Below, in pieces: positions 7,359 through 15,067 of a DNA stretch of 25,798 bases. This stretch comes from an uncultured Acetatifactor sp. (GTDB lineage Bacteria; Bacillota; Clostridia; Lachnospirales; Lachnospiraceae). The DNA lies in assembly GCF_910585425.1 (NCBI RefSeq), contig NZ_CAJUCP010000076.1:1-25798 (forward strand), read 5' to 3'. The translations under genes and the position numbers were made by a program. Every line of letters begins with the position of its first letter. The first letter of the stretch is position 1. The notes under the pieces are model-generated. The model saw nothing but the letters and a program-made list of their open reading frames with translations. It had not been told where the DNA came from and did not search any database.

Positions 7359-9236
7359 TTATCCGCCAATCGTTTCCTGAACCTCGGCCGTAATCTCTGC
7401 ACCGCCCTGATCCAGATAGGATTGTACAAAATCATCGAAATAATCGGAGATGGACTTCCCGTCCGTATTGCCCATAATCATGTTGACGTAGGCATCCTGC
7501 TCCATGGTACTCAAGAAGCTGCCATACAGCTCCATGCTCTCGGTGCTGCCCTGGAACACAGTGGACACCGGCCTGGGGTTTCCTTTCAACAATGCATTTG
7601 GCCCTTCCCACCACTGCATATACTGCTGGTATGTGGTAGTGGCATCTATCCCTTCATAGACAGCCTCTCTGGGATTCTTGCCTTCCTGCAATGCATCATA
7701 AACCGTCTTACCTTTGAACGCCCCCTCCACAACCCAGTCCAGGGCAACCCCTGCTTCATTTTTGCAGTATTCCTTCACTTCTTCTATAGTGGTCATTTCT
7801 CCTGTATCCACTACCTTCTCCATGATTGTCTTTATTGGCAGTATATAGGCGTTACCTGGGACACTTCCATTCATAATGTTATATGCATTATTGATTTCCA
7901 CATACCCCTCACGCTCACCTAAGTCATAACCTGCCAGACAGTACATATCATATGCATATACGAAAGCCGATGGATCCTCAAAATTTTTATTTACGACAAA
8001 TATGCCCTGTACAGGATTGCCTGCCGCAGAACAGATTTCGCCCCCTTCCTCCGCAGAAAGCATATAGGCCGACCACTCTGCACTGGCATTCAAATTAATG
8101 CTGTTATTCATGGAAGACCATGTCCCCCACCACGGCGAAAAAACAATCCCTGCCTTATCATCCCCTACAGCCTGATTCAAGGTATCAGCATCCCAAGTAG
8201 CAAAGTCTGAGGGAATAATCCCCTGCTCATACCAACTGTTCAGGAAACTCAGAGCCTCCTTTGCACCTTCCATCAGAGAACCGTAAATCACAGTACCGTC
8301 TTCCTGTTTCTGCCATATTCCTGGAGCCGCGCCTCCTACATTCAAAAAAACATCACACAGATTGCCATCTCCCCCATAAGAAGCGTCAAAGCTTGCCCTA
8401 ACAGGAATCCCATAAGTATCATCTTGTCCATTCCCATCAGGATCCTTTTCCATGAAAGCCTTTGCAATCTCTTCCAAATCTGCCAGGCTCTTAGGAGTCT
8501 CCAAATTCAATTTCTCCATCCAATCCTTCCGAATCCATATCAGGGGCGAGCCATCGAACTGTGCACCAACTAGAGGGATCCCATAGATACGCCCATCCAC
8601 TTCCAGAACATCAAGCGCCTGATTTCCTCCTGCCTCATATAGCTTCTGGATTGTAGGATGATTTCCCTCCCGCAGCTCATGGGTCAAATCTGCAATTAGA
8701 CCTGACTTCACAAGCATATAATACTGCGTCATACTGACAGTCATAAAATCCGGAATTTCTCCGCTGGCTATCGCTTGACTCTGCTTCTGAGAAAAGGCAT
8801 CTCCGCTGGCTGACCATAACGCTTTCGGCTTCAAGCCAGTTATGCTCTCGAATATCCAGGTAATGGTATTTTCGTCAACCGTCATTCCATCAGGCAATTC
8901 CGCGGTTCCTGTATTGACGATTCTGGTAAACTCCATCCCATCGAACCGCTTATTGTACGGCTCGCTGTAGTCAAGATTCTCCGCCACAGGCCAGTCATAA
9001 GGCCCAAATGTAAGGCTGGAGAGATCTGCCACATCCCCGCTGCCTGCCGCCTCTTCTGTCCCCCCAGGCTGTCCGCTGTCATCCTTGCCGCTCTCCGCAG
9101 CCTGACTGCTGCCACTCTCCTTGCCGCCTGCGCTGCCGTCGCTGCCGCTCCCGGAACCAGGCTGGCTGCCGCAGCCGGTCAGCATGCCCACTATCAGCAG
9201 GGCAGCAAGCAGATTACTCAATGCCTTTTTCTTCAT
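7359..9236 (-). CDS. Extracellular solute-binding lipoprotein of ABC importer
   Basis: A 625-residue lipoprotein. The signal peptide (1-21) ends in the lipobox LTGC with Cys22 as the lipid-attachment site. A Ser/Gly/Glu-rich linker (about 23-75) tethers a large type-I sugar-binding-protein fold, longer than maltose-binding proteins and similar in size to LipO/YtcQ-type proteins that work with LplB/LplC permeases. The chosen ATG has GAAGGAGGAAAG just upstream; an in-frame start 7 codons earlier has no such site. The stretch at about 7780-8900 is visibly more AT-rich than the flanking genes, which may indicate different ancestry. A 231-bp gap separates it from the nucleoside hydrolase; only a 9-bp direct repeat (AGTGCTGTA on minus, plus 9345-9353 and 9361-9369) was noted there, with no convincing promoter. 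Confidence 0.93.
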   Translation of the reverse strand: MKKKALSNLLAALLIVGMLTGCGSQPGSGSGSDGSAGGKESGSSQAAESGKDDSGQPGGTEEAAGSGDVADLSSLTFGPYDWPVAENLDYSEPYNKRFDGMEFTRIVNTGTAELPDGMTVDENTITWIFESITGLKPKALWSASGDAFSQKQSQAIASGEIPDFMTVSMTQYYMLVKSGLIADLTHELREGNHPTIQKLYEAGGNQALDVLEVDGRIYGIPLVGAQFDGSPLIWIRKDWMEKLNLETPKSLADLEEIAKAFMEKDPDGNGQDDTYGIPVRASFDASYGGDGNLCDVFLNVGGAAPGIWQKQEDGTVIYGSLMEGAKEALSFLNSWYEQGIIPSDFATWDADTLNQAVGDDKAGIVFSPWWGTWSSMNNSINLNASAEWSAYMLSAEEGGEICSAAGNPVQGIFVVNKNFEDPSAFVYAYDMYCLAGYDLGEREGYVEINNAYNIMNGSVPGNAYILPIKTIMEKVVDTGEMTTIEEVKEYCKNEAGVALDWVVEGAFKGKTVYDALQEGKNPREAVYEGIDATTTYQQYMQWWEGPNALLKGNPRPVSTVFQGSTESMELYGSFLSTMEQDAYVNMIMGNTDGKSISDYFDDFVQSYLDQGGAEITAEVQETIGG

Positions 9237-9467
9237 CCTCTTTCCTCCTTCATTCATACATTGTTTACTTTTGTTCTATTGTTTAAACGCGCGAATAGGC
9301 ATCCTGCACAATGGCCCCTTTTTCACCCACTGCCCTCCTGGCACTACAGCACTGACACCTTACAGCACTTCTCTTAAGGCTGCCCGTACCTGCCGCTTTC
9401 AATATCTCGTCCGCCTTTCCTCCATACCGGAAATGCGCTGGGAGACAGCTCGCTTCCCTGACAGGCT

Positions 9468-10445
9468 TCATCCTGCTGCGTATGCCATTCCACAGGGAGG
9501 GCTGATCAGCAGGGCATCCAGATCCGCAGCCACCTTCCAGTCCTCCTGGGCAAGCTCCACGAAGCAGTCCTGTCCTCTTTCGTCCGGCATCCACCTGGTC
9601 CTGCCTTTTTCATCGAACCTTACAATGCCCCGGGCAGATTCCCTAAAATGTGGACATCCCTCCACCACGGCATATTCCACCGTCAACGGATCCCAGCTGA
9701 ACCTCCCCTGTGCGCTATTGTGCAGCTCGTACGCCACTCGAACCGGATGGGTGGCAGGGACGCATCCGCAAAAGCTTCCTCCTGTCAGAATCAGCCCTGC
9801 CTCAAATCCCAGATATGCCTTGGGCGTAGGCCAGTTCGCCGCTACATTCCGTGCCGCAGGGACATCACAGTCTACATTGTACTCCGCCATGTCCTCTATC
9901 CTCTTCCTCGCCAGCCGCTCGGCCCGCTCCACTGCCTCCTCTGAGGAGCACCGAAATGCCCCCGCCATCATGGTAAGCTTCGACACCTTCCGCCTTACAA
10001 GCGAAATCCCATCCAAATCCGAGTATCTGTCCGGCTCTGAATTCAGCAGGCCAGAGAGATTGTTCATAGGCCCTATGCCAATGAACTCAACGCTTTTCTC
10101 CTCCTGTGCTGCCAGAATCCGGCGATACATCCCCACAGCCGCCTCAGGCTGACAACTCTGATAGCGGTTGGGGTAATGTGTGGCAATATAGCGGTTGTAT
10201 CTCATACAGATTTCTTCCGTAAGGAATCCCTTACCTCCATAAGTGGATATAGTGATGTCAGGCCTCCCATAATACCTGTTGATGGCATCTATCGTCCCTG
10301 CACCATATGGGTTCGATGTACAATGCGATATGCCCAGGATACGGCACTGCCCCCGGTCTGCAAGAAGATTCAGCACCGCCAGCGCCGCAGCATCGTCACA
10401 GTCCGGCCCGATATCTGTATCAAGAATAATGTTCTTTCTATGCAT
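9468..10445 (-). CDS. Nucleoside hydrolase family protein
   Basis: A 325-residue enzyme of the inosine/uridine-preferring nucleoside hydrolase superfamily. The N-terminal calcium-binding signature is DTDIGPDCDDAAAL (Asp9 to Asp18 region). The GIGPMNNLSGLL segment and a WDPLT segment with the late conserved Asp complete the active-site set. The family cleaves N-glycosidic bonds of ribosides to base plus ribose. The chosen ATG (10443-10445) has GGAGAGGG 8 nt upstream; a TTG six codons earlier is less likely. It is cytoplasmic, with no signal peptide. It is the first gene of the leftward importer cluster, so the imported compound may be a nucleoside-like or other riboside; the specificity is not readable from sequence. 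Confidence 0.9.
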   Translation of the reverse strand: MHRKNIILDTDIGPDCDDAAALAVLNLLADRGQCRILGISHCTSNPYGAGTIDAINRYYGRPDITISTYGGKGFLTEEICMRYNRYIATHYPNRYQSCQPEAAVGMYRRILAAQEEKSVEFIGIGPMNNLSGLLNSEPDRYSDLDGISLVRRKVSKLTMMAGAFRCSSEEAVERAERLARKRIEDMAEYNVDCDVPAARNVAANWPTPKAYLGFEAGLILTGGSFCGCVPATHPVRVAYELHNSAQGRFSWDPLTVEYAVVEGCPHFRESARGIVRFDEKGRTRWMPDERGQDCFVELAQEDWKVAADLDALLISPPCGMAYAAG

Positions 10446-10483
10446 AATCAACGCCCTCTCCAATCCATCTGTCCTGTGTTTTT

Positions 10484-10489
10484 ATTATA
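10484..10489 (-). promoter_or_regulatory. Possible -10 of nucleoside hydrolase operon
   Basis: A perfect minus-strand TATAAT lies about 38 bp upstream of the nucleoside hydrolase start codon. The -35 is poor (TTTCTG-like at 16 bp), which fits a promoter needing an activator such as the neighbouring AraC protein. Confidence 0.45.
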
Positions 10490-10519
10490 CAGCCATCCCG
10501 CATGTCAGAAATATAGCGT

Positions 10520-10547
10520 ATTGGCTTCTTTTTTATACTAATTGGCT
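10520..10547. promoter_or_regulatory. Tandem ATTGGCT repeats, candidate AraC site
   Basis: ATTGGCT occurs at 10520-10526 and again at 10541-10547, exactly 21 bp (two helical turns) apart, between the divergent promoters. AraC-type activators bind direct repeats of this spacing, so this is a candidate site for the AraC protein encoded next door. The rest of 10446-10774 is AT-rich leader with no gene. Confidence 0.45.
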
Positions 10548-10569
10548 GTGATTTTCCGCTGGTTATTCC

Positions 10570-10598
10570 TTGCACTTCTCATTTCATTGGTATATAAT
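10570..10598 (+). promoter_or_regulatory. Promoter of AraC-family gene (10775-11521)
   Basis: TATAAT at 10593-10598 is preceded at 17 bp by TTGCAC (10570-10575, 3 of 6). This leaves an AT-rich leader of about 170 nt before the start codon. Confidence 0.45.
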
Positions 10599-10774
10599 GG
10601 ATAATATATCAGAATAAAGCAACTAATATTTGTTATATTTTTATATAAAATCAATATTTTATACTAATAAACCCCTATTTTCCCCTTGTATCCATGCGTT
10701 CAAAGCTGAAGAATGCCTGAAATACGTCCATTTCTTTTCAAAATAGAAGCTAAAACATGAAAAAGGAGAAATAA

Positions 10775-11521
10775 ATGAAAGAATTCCAGCTGATTACTAC
10801 CGTTACCTGCCACCATAAAAGCGGAACTAGCATACCTTTAGAGAAACATGAGCAATATGAGTTGATTTATTACAGATATGGCCTGGGTATCACAACAATC
10901 GGAGACAGGGAATATACCTTTTCCTCCAATACCTTCGCCCTGATTCCGCCGGATATCGAGCATGATGAAAGGCACCAGGCAGACTGCGAGCTGATTTTCA
11001 CCCGCATACAGACAAAAGAGCGGTTCCTCACAGGCTTTTTTACGGACAATCAGGAAGCCATCTATCGAATCGTGAAGTCCATCTTTGACGAGACGATCCT
11101 GCAGAACACGTTTTATAAAGAAATGATAAGCCTAAAGCTGAACGAACTGTTCATCGCCCTGAACCGTCTGGAGAACAGCGGCCAGACCAGGAAGCAGGGA
11201 AAGAACCTGGAATATATCATCAATTACATCTCGGACAATTACCATGGGAGGATTCTGTTCAGAAACCTGGCACAACAGCTGAACTTCTCCTATGATTATT
11301 TCCAGCATTATTTCAAGGAGACTACCGGTCTCTCCCCCCAACAGTTCCTAATCCGCAGGCGGATCAAGGCTGCGGAAGCCATGCTGGCAGAGGACAGCTA
11401 TAGCTGCACGGAAATCGCGTACCGCTGCGGCTTTTCCAATTCCGCACAGTTCTCCGCCATCTTCAAACGTGAGAAGGGGCTCTCCCCCCAGCAGTATCGG
11501 AAAACGACACGCGGCGGATGA
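10775..11521 (+). CDS. AraC-family transcriptional regulator
   Basis: A 248-residue regulator. The N-terminal cupin-like sensor spans about 15-80 (PLEKHEQYELIYYRYG, then FALIPPDIEHDE). Residues 143-245 are the DNA-binding domain with two helix-turn-helix units (ILFRNLAQQLNFSYDYFQHYF and SCTEIAYRCGFSNSAQFSAIF) and the closing signature FKREKGLSPQQYRK. The start is an ATG with AAAAAGGAGAA upstream. It diverges from the nucleoside hydrolase/importer operon and probably activates it when the substrate is present. The stop codon lies within a strong hairpin. Confidence 0.93.
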   Translation: MKEFQLITTVTCHHKSGTSIPLEKHEQYELIYYRYGLGITTIGDREYTFSSNTFALIPPDIEHDERHQADCELIFTRIQTKERFLTGFFTDNQEAIYRIVKSIFDETILQNTFYKEMISLKLNELFIALNRLENSGQTRKQGKNLEYIINYISDNYHGRILFRNLAQQLNFSYDYFQHYFKETTGLSPQQFLIRRRIKAAEAMLAEDSYSCTEIAYRCGFSNSAQFSAIFKREKGLSPQQYRKTTRGG

Positions 11522-11540
11522 CCTGCCGTCATCCGCCGCG
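11510..11540. terminator. 12-bp stem between convergent genes
   Basis: CGCGGCGGATGA (11510-11521) and TCATCCGCCGCG (11529-11540) form a perfect 12-bp stem with a 7-nt loop. It includes the AraC stop codon. The plus side lacks a T run and the minus side has only GTGTCGTTTT, so it may stop or stabilise transcripts from both directions only partly. Confidence 0.55.
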
Positions 11541-11599
11541 CGTCCTCTCCAAAATTCCATACATGACTCCATGTTTTGCAAAGGTACATGATGTCTGCT

Positions 11600-13180
11600 T
11601 TAAACATCAAAATCATCCCCCTCCGCCACCGGATAATCGAAGTCGTCATCCTGCGCCCCGGAGGGCAGGGAATAATCCATCACCCGCTTCACATGCTTCT
11701 TCGGCAGTGGCAGGGGATTCTCCAGGAACCGTACCTGTCTGTCTGCCTGTGCAGCCTCCTGAGCGGCTTCCGCAGGCTGCTTCTGCCCCGGCTGGCCGGA
11801 TTCCGCTCTCTCCGGTTCCGGCCAGCTTCGCGCCTGCTCCGGTCCCTGCCCCGCTTCCGCCCCGTCCCTGGCTTCCATCAGGATTTCCCAGTCCGGCTGC
11901 TCTGCCGCCGCGGGCTCCTTCCTCTCCTGCGCTGCGGGCTCCGCGTAAAAGCATTGCCCGAACCCCATGCCCGCCAGCAGGACGAGGCTCAGGTACAGGA
12001 ATAAGAATCCCGGCATCTCATCCGTGAAGATTCCGAAGCAGCCTGCAGCCATGATGCCCCAGGCAGCCAGCACCGCCAGCGAAATCCGCTCCTTCCTTTT
12101 GTCGAACCAGAAGCTGAATATGCCAAGAGCCATGATCCCGAACAGCAGGCAGCTCTCCGCCACGGAACCGGATACGCCCACCCCGGCCGGTAGCTGAAAT
12201 CCCGATGGCCGGTACAGGGAAAGCCATGCCGCGGCCACTCTTGGGACAGCCTTCCCGCTGAAGGCGGCGTCCAGAAGGATGCAGGCGCCAAAGCCCAGTA
12301 TCGCTCCCGCCGCGCACAGCAGAGCCGCCGCGGCCTTCCGCCCCGGTGCCACCGCATCCTCCCTGTAGCGGAAAATCCCGCCAAGCGCCACCAGCAGCAG
12401 CAAGATTCCCAGGATGTCCACATAACAGCACAGCGCCGCAGCCGCGCCCGCAAAAAAGCCCGCAGCCGGATTCAGCCCCCGGGCTTCCCTCTCCTCCCCC
12501 GTTTTTCTGTCGCCGTACCCCACTGTCATCAGGGACACGGCCACCGTCAGGAGGAAAAAGTACAGCATATCCGGCGACAATACCAGGCAGCTGGCCACCA
12601 TATAAGGCGCGCACATGCAAAAGCCCAGCACCACCAGCCCGGCCATAAAGCCCGCCAGCTTCCTGACCACAAGGAACAGAAGGAAGGAGGCGGCGAGCTG
12701 CAGCACGATCTGTACCCAGATCCCGGCAGACGCATAATTGCCCAACAGGCGGAATACGCCATGCAGGAGCCAGACATAAAAGTAGACGGCACCGTGCACC
12801 GACTGGGGGATGCTCTGCCCCTCAGTCACCCTTGCCGCCTCATAGTATGCAGAAGAAGAACAATCCACGCCGCCGGCGCCCTGCAGCCTGAGGAGGAACC
12901 CGGCTGCCAGCATCCCCATTGCAAGCAGCGCACCCAGCACTGTGAGATGCACTCCCTTCTCCTCCGCAAAGGACGCACGGCTCACCGCAAACCGGTGCAG
13001 CAAAAAAGCCGCCACGCCTGCCACGGCCACAGATGCCGCCATGATGAGGATGCCCGTATAGTCCTCGAGCCCGGCGGCTTTTCCGGCTTCCGTGGCCAGG
13101 GCCAGCAGCACCGTTCCGGTCATGATCGTATACAGGAACCATATCAGATAACTAATCGCGTTCTTCTTCCAGCTCATCAT
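11600..13180 (-). CDS. Polytopic membrane protein, possible GT-C glycosyltransferase
   Basis: A 526-residue protein not firmly identified. About 12-13 hydrophobic spans fill residues 1-400. An outside loop after span 3 (VDCSSSAYYEAARVTEG) resembles the first loop of PMT/ArnT-like GT-C glycosyltransferases, which use lipid-linked sugars. A hydrophilic tail of about 125 residues, rich in Glu, Ala and Pro, follows. It ends in RFLENPLPLPKKHVKRVMDY (about 484-503) and an acidic terminus with repeated DDFD, which looks like a conserved cytoplasmic interaction motif. The start is one of two tandem ATG codons (13180 or 13177) behind AAAGGGA, just 13 nt after the stop of the GtrB-like glycosyltransferase gene, so the two are very likely co-translated. 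A role in attaching a sugar outside the membrane is inference. Confidence 0.75.
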   Translation of the reverse strand: MMSWKKNAISYLIWFLYTIMTGTVLLALATEAGKAAGLEDYTGILIMAASVAVAGVAAFLLHRFAVSRASFAEEKGVHLTVLGALLAMGMLAAGFLLRLQGAGGVDCSSSAYYEAARVTEGQSIPQSVHGAVYFYVWLLHGVFRLLGNYASAGIWVQIVLQLAASFLLFLVVRKLAGFMAGLVVLGFCMCAPYMVASCLVLSPDMLYFFLLTVAVSLMTVGYGDRKTGEEREARGLNPAAGFFAGAAAALCCYVDILGILLLLVALGGIFRYREDAVAPGRKAAAALLCAAGAILGFGACILLDAAFSGKAVPRVAAAWLSLYRPSGFQLPAGVGVSGSVAESCLLFGIMALGIFSFWFDKRKERISLAVLAAWGIMAAGCFGIFTDEMPGFLFLYLSLVLLAGMGFGQCFYAEPAAQERKEPAAAEQPDWEILMEARDGAEAGQGPEQARSWPEPERAESGQPGQKQPAEAAQEAAQADRQVRFLENPLPLPKKHVKRVMDYSLPSGAQDDDFDYPVAEGDDFDV

Positions 13181-13193
13181 TCCCTTTCTGATT

Positions 13194-14189
13194 CTACCGG
13201 TCTTCTCCCCTGGTCGATCCGTCCTGTCCGGAGGGAAGCTCCTCCCCGGACAGAATCTTTTCAATATTGTAGCGAGGCCTCTGCTTCACCTCCATGTATA
13301 TCTTCCCGATGTACAGGCCCACCATGCCGATGGCCAAAAGCTGCAGCCCTCCCAGGAACCAGACGGAGACGATCAGGGAAGTCCACCCTGCCACCACATG
13401 CCCGGAGAAATAAGAGAACAGCGCGTAAATCAGCATGATGACCGATATGAAGATGACGAACAGGCCCAGGCTCAGTATCAGGCTGATCGGCTTCACGCTG
13501 AAGGACGAGATGCCGTTGAAGGCCAGCGCCAGCATCTTCTTCAGGGGGTATTTGGATTCCCCTGCCGCCCGCTCCTTGCGGTCATAGTACACGCTGTCCG
13601 TCCGGTAGCCAATCAGGGGCATCATCCCCCGCAGGAACAGGTTCGTCTCCTTATATTTGGAGAACTCCTCCACCGCCCGCCGGGACATCAGCCGAAAATC
13701 CGCGTGGTTATAAACGGTCTTCACCCCCATGAGGTGCATCAGCTTATAGAAAGCCTGTGCGGAGGTTCGCTTGAAGAATGTATCTGTCCTGCGCTCCTTC
13801 CTGACTCCGTACACGATATCGTTTCCGGCGTGGAACTTGTCCACCATCTCCTCGATGACATCCACGTCGTCCTGCAGGTCCGCATCGATGGAAATGGTCA
13901 CGTCACTCATATCCTTGGCGGTGACCAGGCCTGCCGTCAGCGCGAACTGATGTCCCACGTTTCCGGCAAGCTTGACGCCCTGCACCCTGACAGGATAAGC
14001 GGCATGCTCTTCCTCGATCAGCTCCCATGTGCGGTCCCTGCTGCCATCGTTCACGAACAGGATGAAGCTGTCCTCTGCAACCTTCCCCTTCTGAACCAAA
14101 TCCTCCAGTACGTCCCGCAGCGCCTTGGAAGCCAGCTTCAGCACCTCTTCCTCATTATAGCAGGGAACTACGATAGCCAACCTGTCCAT
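13194..14189 (-). CDS. Family 2 glycosyltransferase, GtrB/DPM1-like
   Basis: A 331-residue GT2 enzyme. The GT-A domain (1-225) has VVPCYNEEE at 7-15, FVNDGSRDRT at 45-54 and the nucleotide/metal-binding DADLQDD at 102-108. Two membrane helices follow (about 230-257 and 266-292), then VGLYIGKIYMEVKQRPRY, a signature of bactoprenol glycosyltransferases such as GtrB/YkcC/CsbB. The expected reaction is transfer of a sugar from a nucleotide donor to undecaprenyl phosphate at the inner membrane face. The start is an ATG with AGGAAAGGG upstream. The next gene encodes a polytopic membrane protein that may use the lipid-linked sugar. The sugar is unknown. Confidence 0.92.
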   Translation of the reverse strand: MDRLAIVVPCYNEEEVLKLASKALRDVLEDLVQKGKVAEDSFILFVNDGSRDRTWELIEEEHAAYPVRVQGVKLAGNVGHQFALTAGLVTAKDMSDVTISIDADLQDDVDVIEEMVDKFHAGNDIVYGVRKERRTDTFFKRTSAQAFYKLMHLMGVKTVYNHADFRLMSRRAVEEFSKYKETNLFLRGMMPLIGYRTDSVYYDRKERAAGESKYPLKKMLALAFNGISSFSVKPISLILSLGLFVIFISVIMLIYALFSYFSGHVVAGWTSLIVSVWFLGGLQLLAIGMVGLYIGKIYMEVKQRPRYNIEKILSGEELPSGQDGSTRGEDR

Positions 14190-14214
14190 ATATATCCCTT
14201 TCCTCCGGCCTTCC

Positions 14215-14243
14215 CGCTCCGGAATACAATCTCCTCCGGAGCG
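14215..14243. other. Inverted repeat before the glycosyltransferase gene
   Basis: CGCTCCGG (14215-14222) and CCGGAGCG (14236-14243) are perfect 8-bp arms with a 13-nt loop, between yebC and the glycosyltransferase. No T run follows on minus, so it is an intercistronic hairpin or operator rather than a clear terminator. Confidence 0.5.
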
Positions 14244-14271
14244 TCAAGTTCCTCACGAAGTACCGTTTGTC

Positions 14272-15000
14272 TTATTCGTCCCAGTTATGGTACACCGCCT
14301 GCACATCATCGTCATCGTCCAGGAGGTCCAGTATCCTCTGCAGGCTCTTCACCGCGCCCTCGTCCGTCAGCGCCACGTAGTTCTGCGGAATCATGGTGAC
14401 CTCTGCGCTCATCATGGGGATTCCCTGATCCTCCAGGGCCTTCCGCACCTCCTCAAAGCTGTCCGGATCCGTCAGCACCTCGAAGCTGTCCTCCTCCTCA
14501 TTAAAATCCTCGGCACCGGCATCCAGCGCCGTCATCATCAGGTCGTCCGCTTCCATCTCGCACTCTTCCTTATCGATGATGATCTGGCCCTTCTTGTCGA
14601 ACATGAAAGAGACGCAGCCGGGCGTGCCGATGTTGCCCTGGCCCTTGGTGAAGGCGCTGCGCACATTGGCCGCCGTGCGGTTCTTATTGTCGGTCAGCGC
14701 GTCTACGATGATCGCGATGCCGTTAGGCCCGTAGCCCTCATAGGTGACATACTCGTAGTTCACATTGCCCACGTCCCCGGCAGCCTTCTTGATGCCCCTC
14801 TCGATTGTATCATTGGGCATGTTGTTGGCCTTTGCCTTGGCCACCACGGTGGCGAGCTTGAAATTATTGTTCGGATCCGGGCCGCCCTCTTTCACCGCCA
14901 CGGCGATCTCCCTGCCGATGATGGTGAAAATCTTGCCCTTTGCGGCGTCGTTCTTCTCCTTCTTGTGCTTTATGTTGGCGAATTTTGAATGTCCTGACAT
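14272..15000 (-). CDS. yebC: YebC/PmpR-family protein
   Basis: A 242-residue member of the highly conserved YebC family, starting MSGHSKFANIKHKKEKND, with the usual three-domain layout and the GPNGIAIIVDALTDNKNRT segment near 110-128. The length matches the family. Members have been described as DNA-binding regulators and, more recently, as ribosome-associated factors that help translate difficult (proline-rich) stretches. Which role applies here cannot be decided from sequence. The start is an ATG with AAAAGGAGAG upstream. It follows the CorC/HlyC-type gene by 67 bp and precedes the glycosyltransferase. Confidence 0.96.
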   Translation of the reverse strand: MSGHSKFANIKHKKEKNDAAKGKIFTIIGREIAVAVKEGGPDPNNNFKLATVVAKAKANNMPNDTIERGIKKAAGDVGNVNYEYVTYEGYGPNGIAIIVDALTDNKNRTAANVRSAFTKGQGNIGTPGCVSFMFDKKGQIIIDKEECEMEADDLMMTALDAGAEDFNEEEDSFEVLTDPDSFEEVRKALEDQGIPMMSAEVTMIPQNYVALTDEGAVKSLQRILDLLDDDDDVQAVYHNWDE

Positions 15001-15067
15001 ATATTCTCTCCTTTTATCCTGTTTTTATATTTGATTCAGGCCCTGTTCCCGGCCATGTACTATCATA

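Noticed and set aside
9375..9405. Possible CcpA (cre) site upstream of the binding-protein gene
   Set aside because: Only half of the consensus matches, with four mismatches in the other half.
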